Shown piece by piece: positions 46,385-55,031 of a stretch of DNA of 64,000 nucleotides. The DNA lies in contig NZ_KI912532.1 of assembly GCF_000519045.1 (NCBI RefSeq), positions 2,170,001 to 2,234,000 on the forward strand. Direction: 5' to 3'. A program made the translations under genes and the position numbers. The first letter of the stretch is position 1; each line of letters begins with the position of its first letter. Source of the DNA: Dechloromonas agitata is5 (GTDB lineage Bacteria > Pseudomonadota > Gammaproteobacteria > Burkholderiales > Rhodocyclaceae). A model generated the notes under the pieces. That model searched no databases. It worked only from the letters and a program-made list of their open reading frames with translations, and was not told the origin of the DNA.

Positions 46385-47320
46385 TCAGGGCTCCATTTCC
46401 CGGTTGACCACGCGTTCCGGCGCAGCGGCACGGGCCAGGTTCTTGTAGGCCATGTACTTGGCGCGGGCCACGCCGAGTGGCAGGAATTTGGGTACGGTGC
46501 CAATCTTGGGCGTGACGAACAGGTCACGTGCTGGCGGGAAATCGGCCGAAGTGCAGCCAAAGCAGGGCACACCGGCGCGGGTCTTACTGTTATGGCCGTT
46601 CCACAACTCGGTATTGCATGGCGCGACGGTCTGCGGGCCGCGGCAGCCCAGGTTGAAGAACAGACAGCCTCGCCCGCCGAGCACGTTGTCCTCGATGTCG
46701 TACTCGTGATACTCGTTGCGCGTGCAGCCTTGGTGCACCAGGGTCGAAAAGAAGGCGGCCGGCCGGTTCAGCGCATCGAGCGACAAGGTTTCGCCTTCGG
46801 CGAGCATGGCCAGGACCTTGGTCATCGTGTTGGGGTGGGCCGGGCAGCCGGCCACGTTGATCACCGGCTGGCCGTTGCGGCTCCGCCAGTCGCTGCCGAG
46901 CAGGCCGCCCGGCTGATCCTTCATGAATTGCAGGCCGGTGCAGTCGGTCGGATTGGGGCCGGCGGCATGCACGCCGCCGTATGCGGCGCAGGTGCCCATG
47001 GCGACGACATGGGTGGCGAGGGGTGCCAGTTGGCGGACGATGTCGAACTTGGCGCGCCCCTTCCAGGTGTCGTACTGACCGCTGCCGTTCGGACCGGTGA
47101 GCAGGCTGCCCTCGATGCACAGGATATCGAGCGGCTCGCGGCCGCTGGTCACGCCATCGAGCACCTCGCCGAAACTCCGGTCGGCCGTCAGCGAGGGATG
47201 CCACAGGAAATTCAGGCCGTACTGGTCAATCAGGTTCTCGATGCTCGGCCGGTCGGCGCAGAGCAAGGCCATCGACTCGCCGCTGCAGGCGCCGGTTTGC
47301 ATCCAGACGATATTGGCCAT
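46385..47320 (-). CDS. [NiFe]-hydrogenase small subunit, cytoplasmic, group 2-like
   Basis: The 311-residue protein starts MANIVWMQTGACSGESM and has no Tat signal peptide, so the enzyme is cytoplasmic. Cluster ligands visible are Cys12, Cys in MGTCAAYGG and Cys in VAGCPAHPN for the proximal site, His/Cys in LVHQGC, GGRGC and NLGC for the distal site, and Cys in APCNTE and GVPCFGC for the medial site. The usual fourth proximal Cys is Glu15 (CSGE). The motif WHPSLTADRS also occurs in group 2 enzymes. The ATG at 47320 is preferred over one at 47368, because it gives the family N-terminus. A strong sigma-70-like promoter lies about 70 bp upstream. Confidence 0.93.
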   Translation of the reverse strand: MANIVWMQTGACSGESMALLCADRPSIENLIDQYGLNFLWHPSLTADRSFGEVLDGVTSGREPLDILCIEGSLLTGPNGSGQYDTWKGRAKFDIVRQLAPLATHVVAMGTCAAYGGVHAAGPNPTDCTGLQFMKDQPGGLLGSDWRSRNGQPVINVAGCPAHPNTMTKVLAMLAEGETLSLDALNRPAAFFSTLVHQGCTRNEYHEYDIEDNVLGGRGCLFFNLGCRGPQTVAPCNTELWNGHNSKTRAGVPCFGCTSADFPPARDLFVTPKIGTVPKFLPLGVARAKYMAYKNLARAAAPERVVNREMEP

Positions 47321-47391
47321 GGCCGCTCTCCGAGTTTCTTGATGGCTGCCAATCGGGCATGTCACCACAATTTGCGCTGTTATTTCGTAAA

Positions 47392-47419
47392 ATTATAGTT
47401 AAATTTATTATTTTTACAA
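47392..47419 (-). promoter_or_regulatory. Sigma-70-like promoter of the hydrogenase-sensor operon
   Basis: On the minus strand TTGTAA (47419-47414) is followed after 16 nt by a perfect TATAAT (47397-47392). Transcription would start near 47385, about 65 nt before the small-subunit ATG. The -35 element overlaps the stop codon of the upstream PIN gene. The AT-rich stretch stands out from the surrounding GC-rich sequence. No sigma-54 element of the kind seen before many hup operons was found. Confidence 0.65.
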
Positions 47420-47893
47420 CAAATGTGTCAATTTTTCCTGCGGGCTGCACGGGATGTCAGGTCCGGTTGCCATTGCCCCCGCAATCAGGCTCGCCGCAGC
47501 GGCCGGCTTGACGATTTGAAAGCCCAGTTTGGTCCTTCCGCGCAACTTGAGCAATGCCTTGTCCTTGCTGACCAGCAGGTCGGCCTGGCAGCGGGCGGAG
47601 AGTTCAAGGAATTTCTGGTCGTCGCGATCCTTGCAGCGCGGCAGGGGCGGCGAATCGCCTTCCGGATGCATCTGGACCAGACCGCTGTAGCGTGCGTAGC
47701 GGTCGGCGATCATCGCCGGCGTCAGCTTCAACTGCGGGTAGGTCAACACGCGCTGCAGTTCGTCCAGTGTGCGCCGGTCGGCGAAACACGCGATGCGGCC
47801 GGCTTCCAGCGCCGCCATGATCGGTACCGCATCGGTATTGGCCCAATGGAAGAGGTCGAGAACGACATTGGTGTCGAGAACGAGGCGCAGCAT
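47414..47893 (-). CDS. PIN-domain putative ribonuclease (toxin-like, orphan)
   Basis: The 159-residue protein begins MLRLVLDTNVVLDLFHW with the first PIN Asp, then has TLDELQRVLTYPQL, CKDRDDQKFLELS and ADLLVSKDKALLKL with the other acidic residues, typical of the PIN_3-type 'putative toxin component' family. PIN domains cleave RNA. No antitoxin gene lies directly upstream: the next gene is the divergent DusC-like gene 47 bp away. It is therefore an orphan or a housekeeping PIN nuclease rather than a proven toxin. Confidence 0.85.
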   Translation of the reverse strand: MLRLVLDTNVVLDLFHWANTDAVPIMAALEAGRIACFADRRTLDELQRVLTYPQLKLTPAMIADRYARYSGLVQMHPEGDSPPLPRCKDRDDQKFLELSARCQADLLVSKDKALLKLRGRTKLGFQIVKPAAAASLIAGAMATGPDIPCSPQEKLTHLL

Positions 47894-47940
47894 GGAGCGA
47901 TTATAATGCGCGCCTCTTCCCCCACCCCGTGAAATCCCCC

Positions 47941-48912
47941 ATGTCCCGCATCCTGCTCGCTCCGATGGAAGGCCTCGCCGATCCGCTGATGCGGCAGGTG
48001 CTGACAGCGATCGGCGGCTACGACTGGGGCATCTGCGAATTCGTCCGGGTTACCGAGAGCGTCTTGCCCAACCGCACGTTCCTGCGGACCTGTCCGGAAT
48101 TGCACAACGACAGCCGAACCGATGCCGGTACGCCGATGCGCGTCCAGTTGTTGGGTTCCGACCCGCATTTCATGGCCGCCAACGCCCGGCGCCTGGTCCG
48201 TCACCGGCCGGCCGGGGTGGATATCAACTTCGGCTGCCCGGCACCGACGGTCTTCCGCCATCGCGGCGGGTCGGCCCTGCTCGGCGAGCCGGAACTGCTG
48301 CACGCCATCGTCAGCGCCGTGCGCGCCGAGGTGCCGGCCGACATTCCTTTCACCGCCAAGATGCGCCTCGGCATTGCCGACAGCAGCCTGGCGGTCGATT
48401 GCGCCCAGGCCATCGCGGCGGGTGGAGTCGATGAACTGATCGTCCATGGCCGTACCAAGGTCGACGGCTATAAGCCACCAGCGCGTTGGGCGCAGATCGA
48501 CCGGGTGCGGGCTGCGGTCAGTATCCCGATCATCGCCAACGGCGAGGTATGGACGGTGGCTGATTTCCGCCAGTGCCAGCTGGAGTCGGGGTGCGCCGAC
48601 GTCATGCTTGGCCGCGGTGCGCTGGCCGACCCATTGCTGCCGCGCAAGCTGCGTGGCGAGGCGACTGGCGGCTGGGCTGAATTGCTGCCCTCGGTGGCAA
48701 CCTACTGGCGCGGCGTGCGCGAGCGGGTGATGCCGGTGCATGCCGGCGGTCGCCTGAAGCAATGGCTGATGTTGCTGCGCCGCCATTACCCGGAGGCCGA
48801 GGCGCTCTACCAGCAATTGCGCCCGGTCAAGGCTGCCGAGGATATCGACGCCATGCTGGTCGCTGCCGGCGTGCTCGACAGTCTTCCCGAGCGCCTGCTT
48901 CTCGCCGCCTGA
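47941..48912 (+). CDS. dusC: tRNA-dihydrouridine synthase, DusC-like
   Basis: The 323-residue flavoprotein reduces a specific uridine of tRNA to dihydrouridine. It has the FMN-binding opening ILLAPMEGLADPLMR, the catalytic-Cys motif INFGCPAPTVFRHRGGSALL, FTAKMRLGIAD, the ELIVHGRTKVDGY segment and IIANGEVWTVADF. The PTVxxxxGGxxLL pattern and length fit DusC (position 16) rather than DusA or DusB. Start at 47941; the upstream GTG at 47929 is an alternative. The next gene overlaps the stop by 1 nt. Confidence 0.88.
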   Translation: MSRILLAPMEGLADPLMRQVLTAIGGYDWGICEFVRVTESVLPNRTFLRTCPELHNDSRTDAGTPMRVQLLGSDPHFMAANARRLVRHRPAGVDINFGCPAPTVFRHRGGSALLGEPELLHAIVSAVRAEVPADIPFTAKMRLGIADSSLAVDCAQAIAAGGVDELIVHGRTKVDGYKPPARWAQIDRVRAAVSIPIIANGEVWTVADFRQCQLESGCADVMLGRGALADPLLPRKLRGEATGGWAELLPSVATYWRGVRERVMPVHAGGRLKQWLMLLRRHYPEAEALYQQLRPVKAAEDIDAMLVAAGVLDSLPERLLLAA

Positions 48913-49580
48913 TGGAAGGCAATTCCCGCTTCATCCGCAGCGCCCAGGGGGAGCCGCACGCCGATCTGCCGGAACTGGTCCGGCGCCATTTCGCCCACCC
49001 GTTCCGCAAACCGATTCTCGATTACAACCGGCAAGCCTACGCCGCAGCGCTGGCCGCTCGCGCCGGCTGGAACCCCAAAGCGCCGCTCATTCTCGACGCC
49101 GGTTGCGGCGTCGGCTGGAGCACGTTGCGCCTTGCCGAGGACTATCCCGATCATTTCGTGATCGGCGTCGATCAGTCGAGCGACCGCATCGAGCGCGGCA
49201 AGCCGCTCGCCCTGCCGGGCAACGCGGTGTTCGCCCGGGCCGACCTGGTCGATTTCTGGCGTCTGCTGCAGGCTGACGGTGTCCGCCTGGCCCGCCATTA
49301 CCTGCTCTATCCGAACCCGTGGCCGAAGATCGGTCACCTGGCCCGGCGCTGGCACGGTCACGCCATCTTCCCCTCCCTGCTGGCGCTTGGTGGCGTGCTC
49401 GAATGCCGCAGCAACTGGTCGGTGTATATCGATGAAATGGCCCTCGCCATCGCGCTCGCCACCGGCCGGCCGGCGGTCGGGGAAGCATGGCAGCCGTCCG
49501 GCGAGCCACTGACCCCGTTCGAGAAGAAGTACCTCGCTTCCGGCCACGCCCTGCATCGCGTCGTGGTCGATCTGGGCTGA
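48912..49580 (+). CDS. TrmB-like SAM-dependent methyltransferase
   Basis: The 222-residue protein has the SAM motif LILDAGCGVGWSTLRLAEDYPDHFVIGVDQS in pieces and the TrmB-like segment YLLYPNPWPKIGHLARRWHGHAIFPSLLAL, in which the NPWPK motif is characteristic of tRNA (guanine-N7) methyltransferases. It lacks some N-terminal features of housekeeping TrmB, so it may be a paralogue. It overlaps the DusC-like gene by 1 nt, and co-expression of two tRNA-modifying enzymes is plausible. Confidence 0.82.
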   Translation: MEGNSRFIRSAQGEPHADLPELVRRHFAHPFRKPILDYNRQAYAAALAARAGWNPKAPLILDAGCGVGWSTLRLAEDYPDHFVIGVDQSSDRIERGKPLALPGNAVFARADLVDFWRLLQADGVRLARHYLLYPNPWPKIGHLARRWHGHAIFPSLLALGGVLECRSNWSVYIDEMALAIALATGRPAVGEAWQPSGEPLTPFEKKYLASGHALHRVVVDLG

Positions 49581-49590
49581 GACGAGGGGC

Positions 49591-49923
49591 ATGTCGGAGG
49601 AAACCACGGTGTCGCCTTGCCAGAGTTGCGGCGCCTGTTGCGCCAGTTTTCGCGTCGACTTCCATCCGGCTGAACTGGCCGGAGGGCGCTTTGCCTGGGG
49701 GCAGGGCGTTCCGCACTCCCTGAGCGTGCCGGTAACCGCCTGCATTGTCCGCATGGCCGGCACCGATCGCGCGGCGCCGCGTTGCGTGGCACTCGATGGC
49801 GAGATCGGTCTGGCTGTGCGCTGCACCATTTATGCCGAGCGCCCATCGCCCTGCCGCGAGTTCGATACCGAACACAGTGCCTGCAACCGGGCACGGCAAC
49901 GCCACGGCCTGCCTCCGCTATAA
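49591..49923 (+). CDS. YkgJ-family Cys-cluster protein
   Basis: The 110-residue protein has the zinc- or iron-sulfur-binding pattern of the family: PCQSCGACCASFRVDFHP at the N-terminus, CVALDGEIGLAVRCTIYAERPSPCREF in the C-terminal half seen as RCTIYAERPSPCREFD. Function is unknown for the family. It starts 10 bp after the methyltransferase gene and is the last gene of that cluster. Confidence 0.88.
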   Translation: MSEETTVSPCQSCGACCASFRVDFHPAELAGGRFAWGQGVPHSLSVPVTACIVRMAGTDRAAPRCVALDGEIGLAVRCTIYAERPSPCREFDTEHSACNRARQRHGLPPL

Positions 49924-49930
49924 GCGATAT

Positions 49931-49965
49931 TTATCCCCGTTCTGGTCGGACAAGGCTGTGGATAA
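49931..49965. repeat. First copy of the DnaA-box module
   Basis: TTATCCCCG at 49931-49939 and TGTGGATAA at 49957-49965; the latter is the exact reverse complement of the DnaA consensus TTATCCACA. Confidence 0.8.
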
Positions 49966-50149
49966 GCTCGGGATGAACGCCGTAAGCCCCTGATGCACAT
50001 AGTCAAACCGCGGGTTGCTCAAATTTTGGGCGGGTGGCTGCTTTGGCTTGCCGGACAAGGCTTTTCGGGTTTTGTCAAATGCCCCGCGAGGGGGGAAGGG
50101 CTGCGGCCCGGGATTTGCCAGTGGTGTTCAGTTGTTGAATAAACGCTAT

Positions 50150-50184
50150 TTATCCCCGTTCGGACGGGGTAAGTCTGTGGATAA
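50150..50184. repeat. Second copy of the DnaA-box module
   Basis: TTATCCCCG at 50150-50158 and TGTGGATAA at 50176-50184, with the same 26-bp spacing as the first copy. Confidence 0.8.
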
Positions 50185-50417
50185 GTTCTGGGTAGATTCT
50201 GCAACTCACTGTCCGGCAAGGGTTTTGGGTGTCTTGCTTAAATTTTGAGCAAAACTTGCTGCGCTGCACATCAATTCATGGCAAAACCCGCAAGATAAGC
50301 TATCATATATAAGACTTGCGGGCCGGCCTCGGGACGCTACCCGCCGAACCATTCGGCCGCCGCGATTGTCGTAAAATATTCGTTTCCCAGAGCAACCCTT
50401 TACGAAAGGAAGTCGCC

Positions 50418-53015
50418 GTGCTTGAAGCCTATCGCGCCCACGTTGCAGAGCGTGCAGCCCTCGGTATCCCGCCGCTGCCCCTGTCCAAGCAACAGACCAC
50501 CGAACTGGTGGCCCTGCTGAAGAATCCTCCCGCCGGCGAAGAAGCCGCTCTGGTCGAATTGATCACCTATCGCGTGCCGGCAGGCGTCGATGACGCCGCC
50601 AAGGTCAAGGCCGAGTTCCTGGCCAAGGTCGCCAAGGGTGAAGAGTCCTGCGCCCTGATCTCCAAGGAAAAGGCCACCGAACTGCTCGGCACCATGCTCG
50701 GCGGTTACAACGTCAAGCCGCTGATCGACCTGCTGGCCTGCCCGACCTGTGGCGCCGTCGCCGCCGAAGGCCTGAAGAAGACCCTGCTGGTGTTCGATTA
50801 CTTCCACGACGTCGCCGAGCTGGCCAAGGCCGGCAACGCCAACGCCAAGGCCGTCATGCAGTCCTGGGCCGACGCCGAGTGGTTCACCTCGCGTCCGGAA
50901 GTCCCGGCCTCGCAAAAGCTGACCGTGTTCAAGGTCACCGGCGAAACCAACACCGACGACCTGTCGCCGGCCCCGGATGCCTGGTCGCGTCCTGACATCC
51001 CGCTGCACGCCCTGGCCATGCTGAAGAACCCGCGTCCGGGTATCGAAGCCGACGAGCCGGGTGCGCGCGGCCCGATCAAGCAACTGGAAAAGCTGGCTGC
51101 CAAGGGCAACCTGATCGCCTACGTCGGTGATGTGGTCGGTACCGGTTCTTCCCGCAAGTCCGCCACCAACTCGGTGCTGTGGTTCACCGGCGAAGACATC
51201 CCGTACGTCCCGAACAAGCGCTTCGGTGGCGTCTGCCTGGGCTCCAAGATCGCGCCGATCTTCTTCAACACGATGGAAGATGCTGGCGCGCTGCCGATCG
51301 AAATCGACGCCGGCCAGATGGACATGGGCGATGAGATCGAACTGAAGGTCGATGGCGCCACCGGCAAGGTTACCGCTGTCAAGAATGGTGCCGTGATCGC
51401 CGAATCGCAGCTGAAGACGCTCGTCATTCTCGACGAAGTCCGCGCTGGCGGCCGTATCCCGCTGATCATCGGTCGCGGCCTGACCGCCAAGGCGCGTGAA
51501 GCCCTCGGCCTGCCGGCCTCCACCCTGTTCCGTCTGCCGCAGCAGCCGAACGATCCGGGCACCGGCTACTCGCTGGCCCAGAAGATGGTCGGCCGCGCCT
51601 GTGGCCTGCCGGAAGGCAAGGGCATCCTGCCGGGTACCTACTGCGAACCGAAGATGACCACCGTCGGTTCCCAGGACACCACCGGCCCGATGACCCGCGA
51701 CGAACTGAAGGATCTGGCCTGCCTCGGCTTCTCCGCCGACATGGTCATGCAGTCCTTCTGCCACACCGCCGCTTATCCGAAGCTGGTCGACGTCAAGATG
51801 CACCGCGAACTGCCGTCCTTCATCAGCACCCGTGGTGGCGTTGCCCTGCGTCCGGGCGACGGCGTCATCCACTCCTGGCTGAACCGCCTGCTGTTGCCGG
51901 ATACCGTCGGTACCGGTGGCGACTCGCACACCCGTTTCCCGATCGGCATCTCCTTCCCGGCCGGTTCCGGTCTGGTTGCCTTCGCTGCCGCCACCGGCGT
52001 CATGCCGCTGGACATGCCGGAATCCGTGCTGGTTCGCTTCAAGGGCAAGATGCAGGACGGCATCACCCTGCGCGACCTGGTTAACGCCATTCCGCTGTGG
52101 GCCATCAAGCAGGGTCTGCTGACCGTCGAGAAGAAGGGCAAGAAGAACGTCTTCTCCGGCCGCATCCTCGAAATCGAAGGTCTGCCGGATCTCAAGGTCG
52201 AACAGGCCTTCGAACTGTCCGACGCTGCTGCCGAACGTTCCGCTGCTGCTTGCGCCATCGCCCTGAACAAGGAACCGATCGTCGAGTACATGCGTTCGAA
52301 CATCACCCTGATGAAGTGGATGATCGCTGAAGGCTACCAGGATGCCCGCACCCTGAAGCGTCGTATCGCTGCCATGGAAGAGTGGATTGCCAAGGGCGAA
52401 CTGCTCAAGGCCGACGCCAACGCCCAGTACGCTGCCGTGATCGAAATCGACCTGGCCGAGATCACCGAGCCGATCGTTGCTTGCCCGAATGATCCGGACG
52501 ACGTCAAGGTCCTGTCCGAAGTGGCCGGCGACCAGATCGATGAAGTCTTCATCGGTTCCTGCATGACCAACATCGGTCACTTCCGCGCGGCCGGCAAGGT
52601 GCTGGACGGCAAGTCCGACATCCCGACCCGCCTGTGGATCGCTCCGCCGACCAAGATGGATGCCATGGTGCTGAACGAGGAAGGCTACTACAGCGTTCTC
52701 GGCAAGGCCGGTGCCCGTATGGAAATGCCGGGCTGCTCGCTGTGCATGGGTAACCAGGCCCAGATCCGCAAGGGTTCCACCGCGATGTCGACCTCGACCC
52801 GCAACTTCCCGAACCGCCTGGGTATCGACACCCGCGTCTACCTCGGCTCCGCCGAGCTGGCTGCGATGTGCGCCCTGCTCGGCAAGATTCCGACCAAGGA
52901 AGAGTACATGCAGTACATCCAGGTCGTGAATGCCAAGGCGGCCGATATCTACCGCTACATGAACTTCGACCAGATTCCGGCTTTCGTTGAAGTGGCTGAA
53001 ACGGTCACCATGTAA
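50418..53015 (+). CDS. acnB: Aconitate hydratase B
   Basis: AcnB interconverts citrate and isocitrate in the TCA cycle with a 4Fe-4S cluster. The 865-residue length equals that of E. coli AcnB. The start is the GTG at 50418 ([17 protein letters not shown], matching the known N-terminus) with AAAGGA upstream; the frame is open to 50316. HEAT-like N-terminal domain (1-160), swivelling domain with [16 protein letters not shown], and cluster-binding part with [35 protein letters not shown] and [13 protein letters not shown] (cluster Cys) are all present. Codon use is strongly biased (GCC, CTG, GTC), as in a highly expressed gene. Single-gene unit with a strong terminator. Confidence 0.97.
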   Translation: MLEAYRAHVAERAALGIPPLPLSKQQTTELVALLKNPPAGEEAALVELITYRVPAGVDDAAKVKAEFLAKVAKGEESCALISKEKATELLGTMLGGYNVKPLIDLLACPTCGAVAAEGLKKTLLVFDYFHDVAELAKAGNANAKAVMQSWADAEWFTSRPEVPASQKLTVFKVTGETNTDDLSPAPDAWSRPDIPLHALAMLKNPRPGIEADEPGARGPIKQLEKLAAKGNLIAYVGDVVGTGSSRKSATNSVLWFTGEDIPYVPNKRFGGVCLGSKIAPIFFNTMEDAGALPIEIDAGQMDMGDEIELKVDGATGKVTAVKNGAVIAESQLKTLVILDEVRAGGRIPLIIGRGLTAKAREALGLPASTLFRLPQQPNDPGTGYSLAQKMVGRACGLPEGKGILPGTYCEPKMTTVGSQDTTGPMTRDELKDLACLGFSADMVMQSFCHTAAYPKLVDVKMHRELPSFISTRGGVALRPGDGVIHSWLNRLLLPDTVGTGGDSHTRFPIGISFPAGSGLVAFAAATGVMPLDMPESVLVRFKGKMQDGITLRDLVNAIPLWAIKQGLLTVEKKGKKNVFSGRILEIEGLPDLKVEQAFELSDAAAERSAAACAIALNKEPIVEYMRSNITLMKWMIAEGYQDARTLKRRIAAMEEWIAKGELLKADANAQYAAVIEIDLAEITEPIVACPNDPDDVKVLSEVAGDQIDEVFIGSCMTNIGHFRAAGKVLDGKSDIPTRLWIAPPTKMDAMVLNEEGYYSVLGKAGARMEMPGCSLCMGNQAQIRKGSTAMSTSTRNFPNRLGIDTRVYLGSAELAAMCALLGKIPTKEEYMQYIQVVNAKAADIYRYMNFDQIPAFVEVAETVTM

Positions 53016-53046
53016 TTCATCTGCCGCAAGGCGGATTGCAATCGCC

Positions 53047-53079
53047 AAACCCCTACCGGGAAGCCGGTAGGGGTTTTTT
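53047..53079 (+). terminator. Intrinsic terminator of acnB
   Basis: AAACCCCTACCGG (53047-53059) pairs with CCGGTAGGGGTTT (53064-53076) over 13 bp with a 4-nt loop and a T-run. Confidence 0.93.
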
Positions 53080-53233
53080 GTCGTTGTCATTCGGAGGGCG
53101 GTGGCGTTAACATGCGGTCGGACTATGGCTTGTCCGAGGTGTGGCAGGCATGATCGTCGGTTAGGATGGCTCGGGTTGGCAGGGGTGGCAGTGGTACCCC
53201 GCGGTCGCTAGTTACTGCAGGAAAGCGAAGCAC

Positions 53234-53650
53234 ATGGCGTATGAACTCGTATGGGAACCGGAAGGGGTCGTGCGGCGATTCTCGGGGAGCGTTTCGGCCG
53301 CCGAGTTCATCAATTCGGTGGAGCGTGTGCAAGGTGATCCGCGTTATGACGACATGCACTATGTCATCAACGATTTCTCCGCTGTGCCGAGCGTCAGCTT
53401 CTCCGATGAGACATTTACCGAACTGGCAGTCCTGCATTACGGCGCTTTCGTCTCGAATCCGAATTGCCGGGTCGTCTTCGTGACCACCGACAACATGCTG
53501 GCCGGCATGGCGCACCGGATACTGCAGCATGGGCCGGTCATTTCATACCAGACCGAAGTCTTTCCAACCGAGGCCGAGGCCAGGGACTGGCTGGCCAGCC
53601 AACCACAGTTGCACCTGATGAGCAACGTGATGGGATTCCGCCTCGACTGA
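53234..53650 (+). CDS. SpoIIAA/STAS-like small cytoplasmic protein
   Basis: The 138-residue protein has alternating strands and helices (ELVWEPEGVVRRFSGSVSAAEF, DMHYVINDFSAVPSVSF, RVVFVTTDNMLAGMAH) and the EARDWLASQP ending typical of SpoIIAA-like (STAS-fold) proteins. No catalytic residues are evident and there is no signal peptide. Function unknown; such proteins often act in signalling or as anti-anti-sigma-like modules. It lies upstream of the beta-helix gene, separated by 97 bp, probably with its own promoter. Confidence 0.65.
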   Translation: MAYELVWEPEGVVRRFSGSVSAAEFINSVERVQGDPRYDDMHYVINDFSAVPSVSFSDETFTELAVLHYGAFVSNPNCRVVFVTTDNMLAGMAHRILQHGPVISYQTEVFPTEAEARDWLASQPQLHLMSNVMGFRLD

Positions 53651-53747
53651 GGCCTTGTGCGGCCAGTTTGGTGGCGCCTTGATCGATGCATCGCGTTGCC
53701 GGGGTGGCCGTTTTCCGATTGCCGCAGCGCGGCAGGAGGTGCGCGAA

Positions 53748-55028
53748 ATGCCCTCGATGACAGTTTTCCAGATGCCTTTGGCCGTCTTGCTCGTCGGCTT
53801 GGCGACGGGGTTTGCGCCTGTGGCGTGGGCGGCCGATAGTCTGCCGCCGACGCCCGATTACCTTGGCGAAGTCCGGCGGGGCGCGGACGGCCGCTTGTTG
53901 GCGCGTCCGGAGCCGACCACGGCGACCCCGGGCAGGGTCGAGGCTGCCACGCTGATTGTCGGTCCCGGCGAGAAAGTCGCCACCTTGACCGAAGCCGCCC
54001 GGCTGGCGCGCGATGGCGAGGTGATCGAGGTGCGTCCCGGCACCTATCGTGGCCAGCCGGTGGTGTGGACCCAAAACGACCTGATCATCCGTGGCACCCG
54101 TGAGCGTCCGGTCATGCTGGCCGATGGCAGAAGTGCCGAAAGCAAGGGGCTCTGGGTCGTACGCGGCGGCAAGGTGCGCATCGAGAACATCGAATTTCGC
54201 GGGGCGCGGGTCCGGGAATCGAATGGTGCCGGTATCCGCTTCGAGAAGGGCAGCCTGACGGTGCACGGCTGCGCTTTCTTCGACAACGAGATGGGCATCC
54301 TGACCGCCAATCAGCCGGAAATGTCGCTCACCGTGATCGACAGCGAGTTCGGTGAGGCGCCGCGCCACAAGGGCGACCTGCATCACCTGCTCTACGTCGG
54401 CGCGATCGGCAAGTTCGTGTTGCGTGGCAGCCGCTTCTCGAACGGCTATCTTGGCCATCTGGTCAAATCGCGGGCCCGCGAGAATCACATCCTCTACAAC
54501 ATGTTGCTCGATGGGGCGGGTGGCCAGGCCTCCTACGAACTGGAGTTCCCGAACGGCGGCCTCGCTGTCGTGATCGGCAATACCATTGGGCAGAGTGCCG
54601 GCACCGACAACCCGCGGCTCGTTTCCTACGGTGCGGAAGGGCCGCGCTGGCCGGAGAACGGGCTGTACATGGCGCACAACACGCTGATCAACGACGCGCC
54701 GAGCGGCAATTTCGTCGCCGTGTGGACGGATAAGCTGGGTGTAGCGGTGGACGTCTGGCTGCTCAATAACCTGACGGTCGGCAACGGCGATCTGTTTCAG
54801 CCGGCGCAGGGGCGTTTCGATGGCAACCGCCCGGTGCCGCGCGCCGAGTTGGTTGAGGTCGGCGGGGTGCCGCTGCGCTTGACGATGACCTCTCCGCTGC
54901 GCGGCAGCATCCGGCCGCCGGGCGAGGCGAATGGTATCGATTTGTTGCCGCGGGCGGAATTCGTCTTCCCGGCCGGCACGCGGCCGATGCCGGTCGGTAG
55001 TCGGCTGGCGCCCGGGGCGTTCCAGTAA
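53748..55028 (+). CDS. Exported right-handed parallel beta-helix protein
   Basis: The 426-residue protein has a signal peptide (MPSMTVFQMPLAVLLVGLATG, cleavage after AWAAD region) and a beta-helix of repeats such as VRIENIEFRGARV, GIRFEKGSLTVHGCAFFDNEMGI and HILYNMLLDGAGG. The ATG at 53748 has a perfect AGGAGGT ribosome-binding site 7 bp upstream. No catalytic lyase motif could be recognised; carbohydrate binding or processing at the cell surface is possible. It is convergent with the small membrane-protein gene at 55032. Confidence 0.8.
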   Translation: MPSMTVFQMPLAVLLVGLATGFAPVAWAADSLPPTPDYLGEVRRGADGRLLARPEPTTATPGRVEAATLIVGPGEKVATLTEAARLARDGEVIEVRPGTYRGQPVVWTQNDLIIRGTRERPVMLADGRSAESKGLWVVRGGKVRIENIEFRGARVRESNGAGIRFEKGSLTVHGCAFFDNEMGILTANQPEMSLTVIDSEFGEAPRHKGDLHHLLYVGAIGKFVLRGSRFSNGYLGHLVKSRARENHILYNMLLDGAGGQASYELEFPNGGLAVVIGNTIGQSAGTDNPRLVSYGAEGPRWPENGLYMAHNTLINDAPSGNFVAVWTDKLGVAVDVWLLNNLTVGNGDLFQPAQGRFDGNRPVPRAELVEVGGVPLRLTMTSPLRGSIRPPGEANGIDLLPRAEFVFPAGTRPMPVGSRLAPGAFQ

Positions 55029-55031
55029 AGC

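Larger units (their letters stand above)
49924..50417. other. Gene-free region with a duplicated DnaA-box module upstream of acnB
   Basis: This 494-bp region has no convincing gene. It holds two copies of a module about 219 bp apart: TTATCCCCG (49931 and 50150), 26 bp later TGTGGATAA (49957 and 50176), followed some 70-80 bp later by a Leu/Ala-poor stretch with AAATTTTG (near 50023 and 50239). An 8-bp inverted repeat CCCGCAAG (50287-50294) / CTTGCGGG (50315-50322) flanks an AT-rich stretch (TATCATATATAAG) that likely belongs to the acnB promoter. A 77-codon frame here is judged spurious. Confidence 0.7.

Noticed and set aside
47414-47893. Toxin-antitoxin pair around the PIN gene
   Set aside because: No antitoxin frame is adjacent; the upstream gene is a divergent tRNA-modifying enzyme.
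49924-50417. Chromosomal replication origin
   Set aside because: Two exact DnaA boxes are present, but there are no dnaA, dnaN or gidA genes, no AT-rich unwinding repeats and only two boxes; treated as a finding, not as an origin.
50400-53090. An 896-codon open frame on the minus strand
   Set aside because: Antisense shadow of acnB, whose strong codon bias removes stop codons on the opposite strand.
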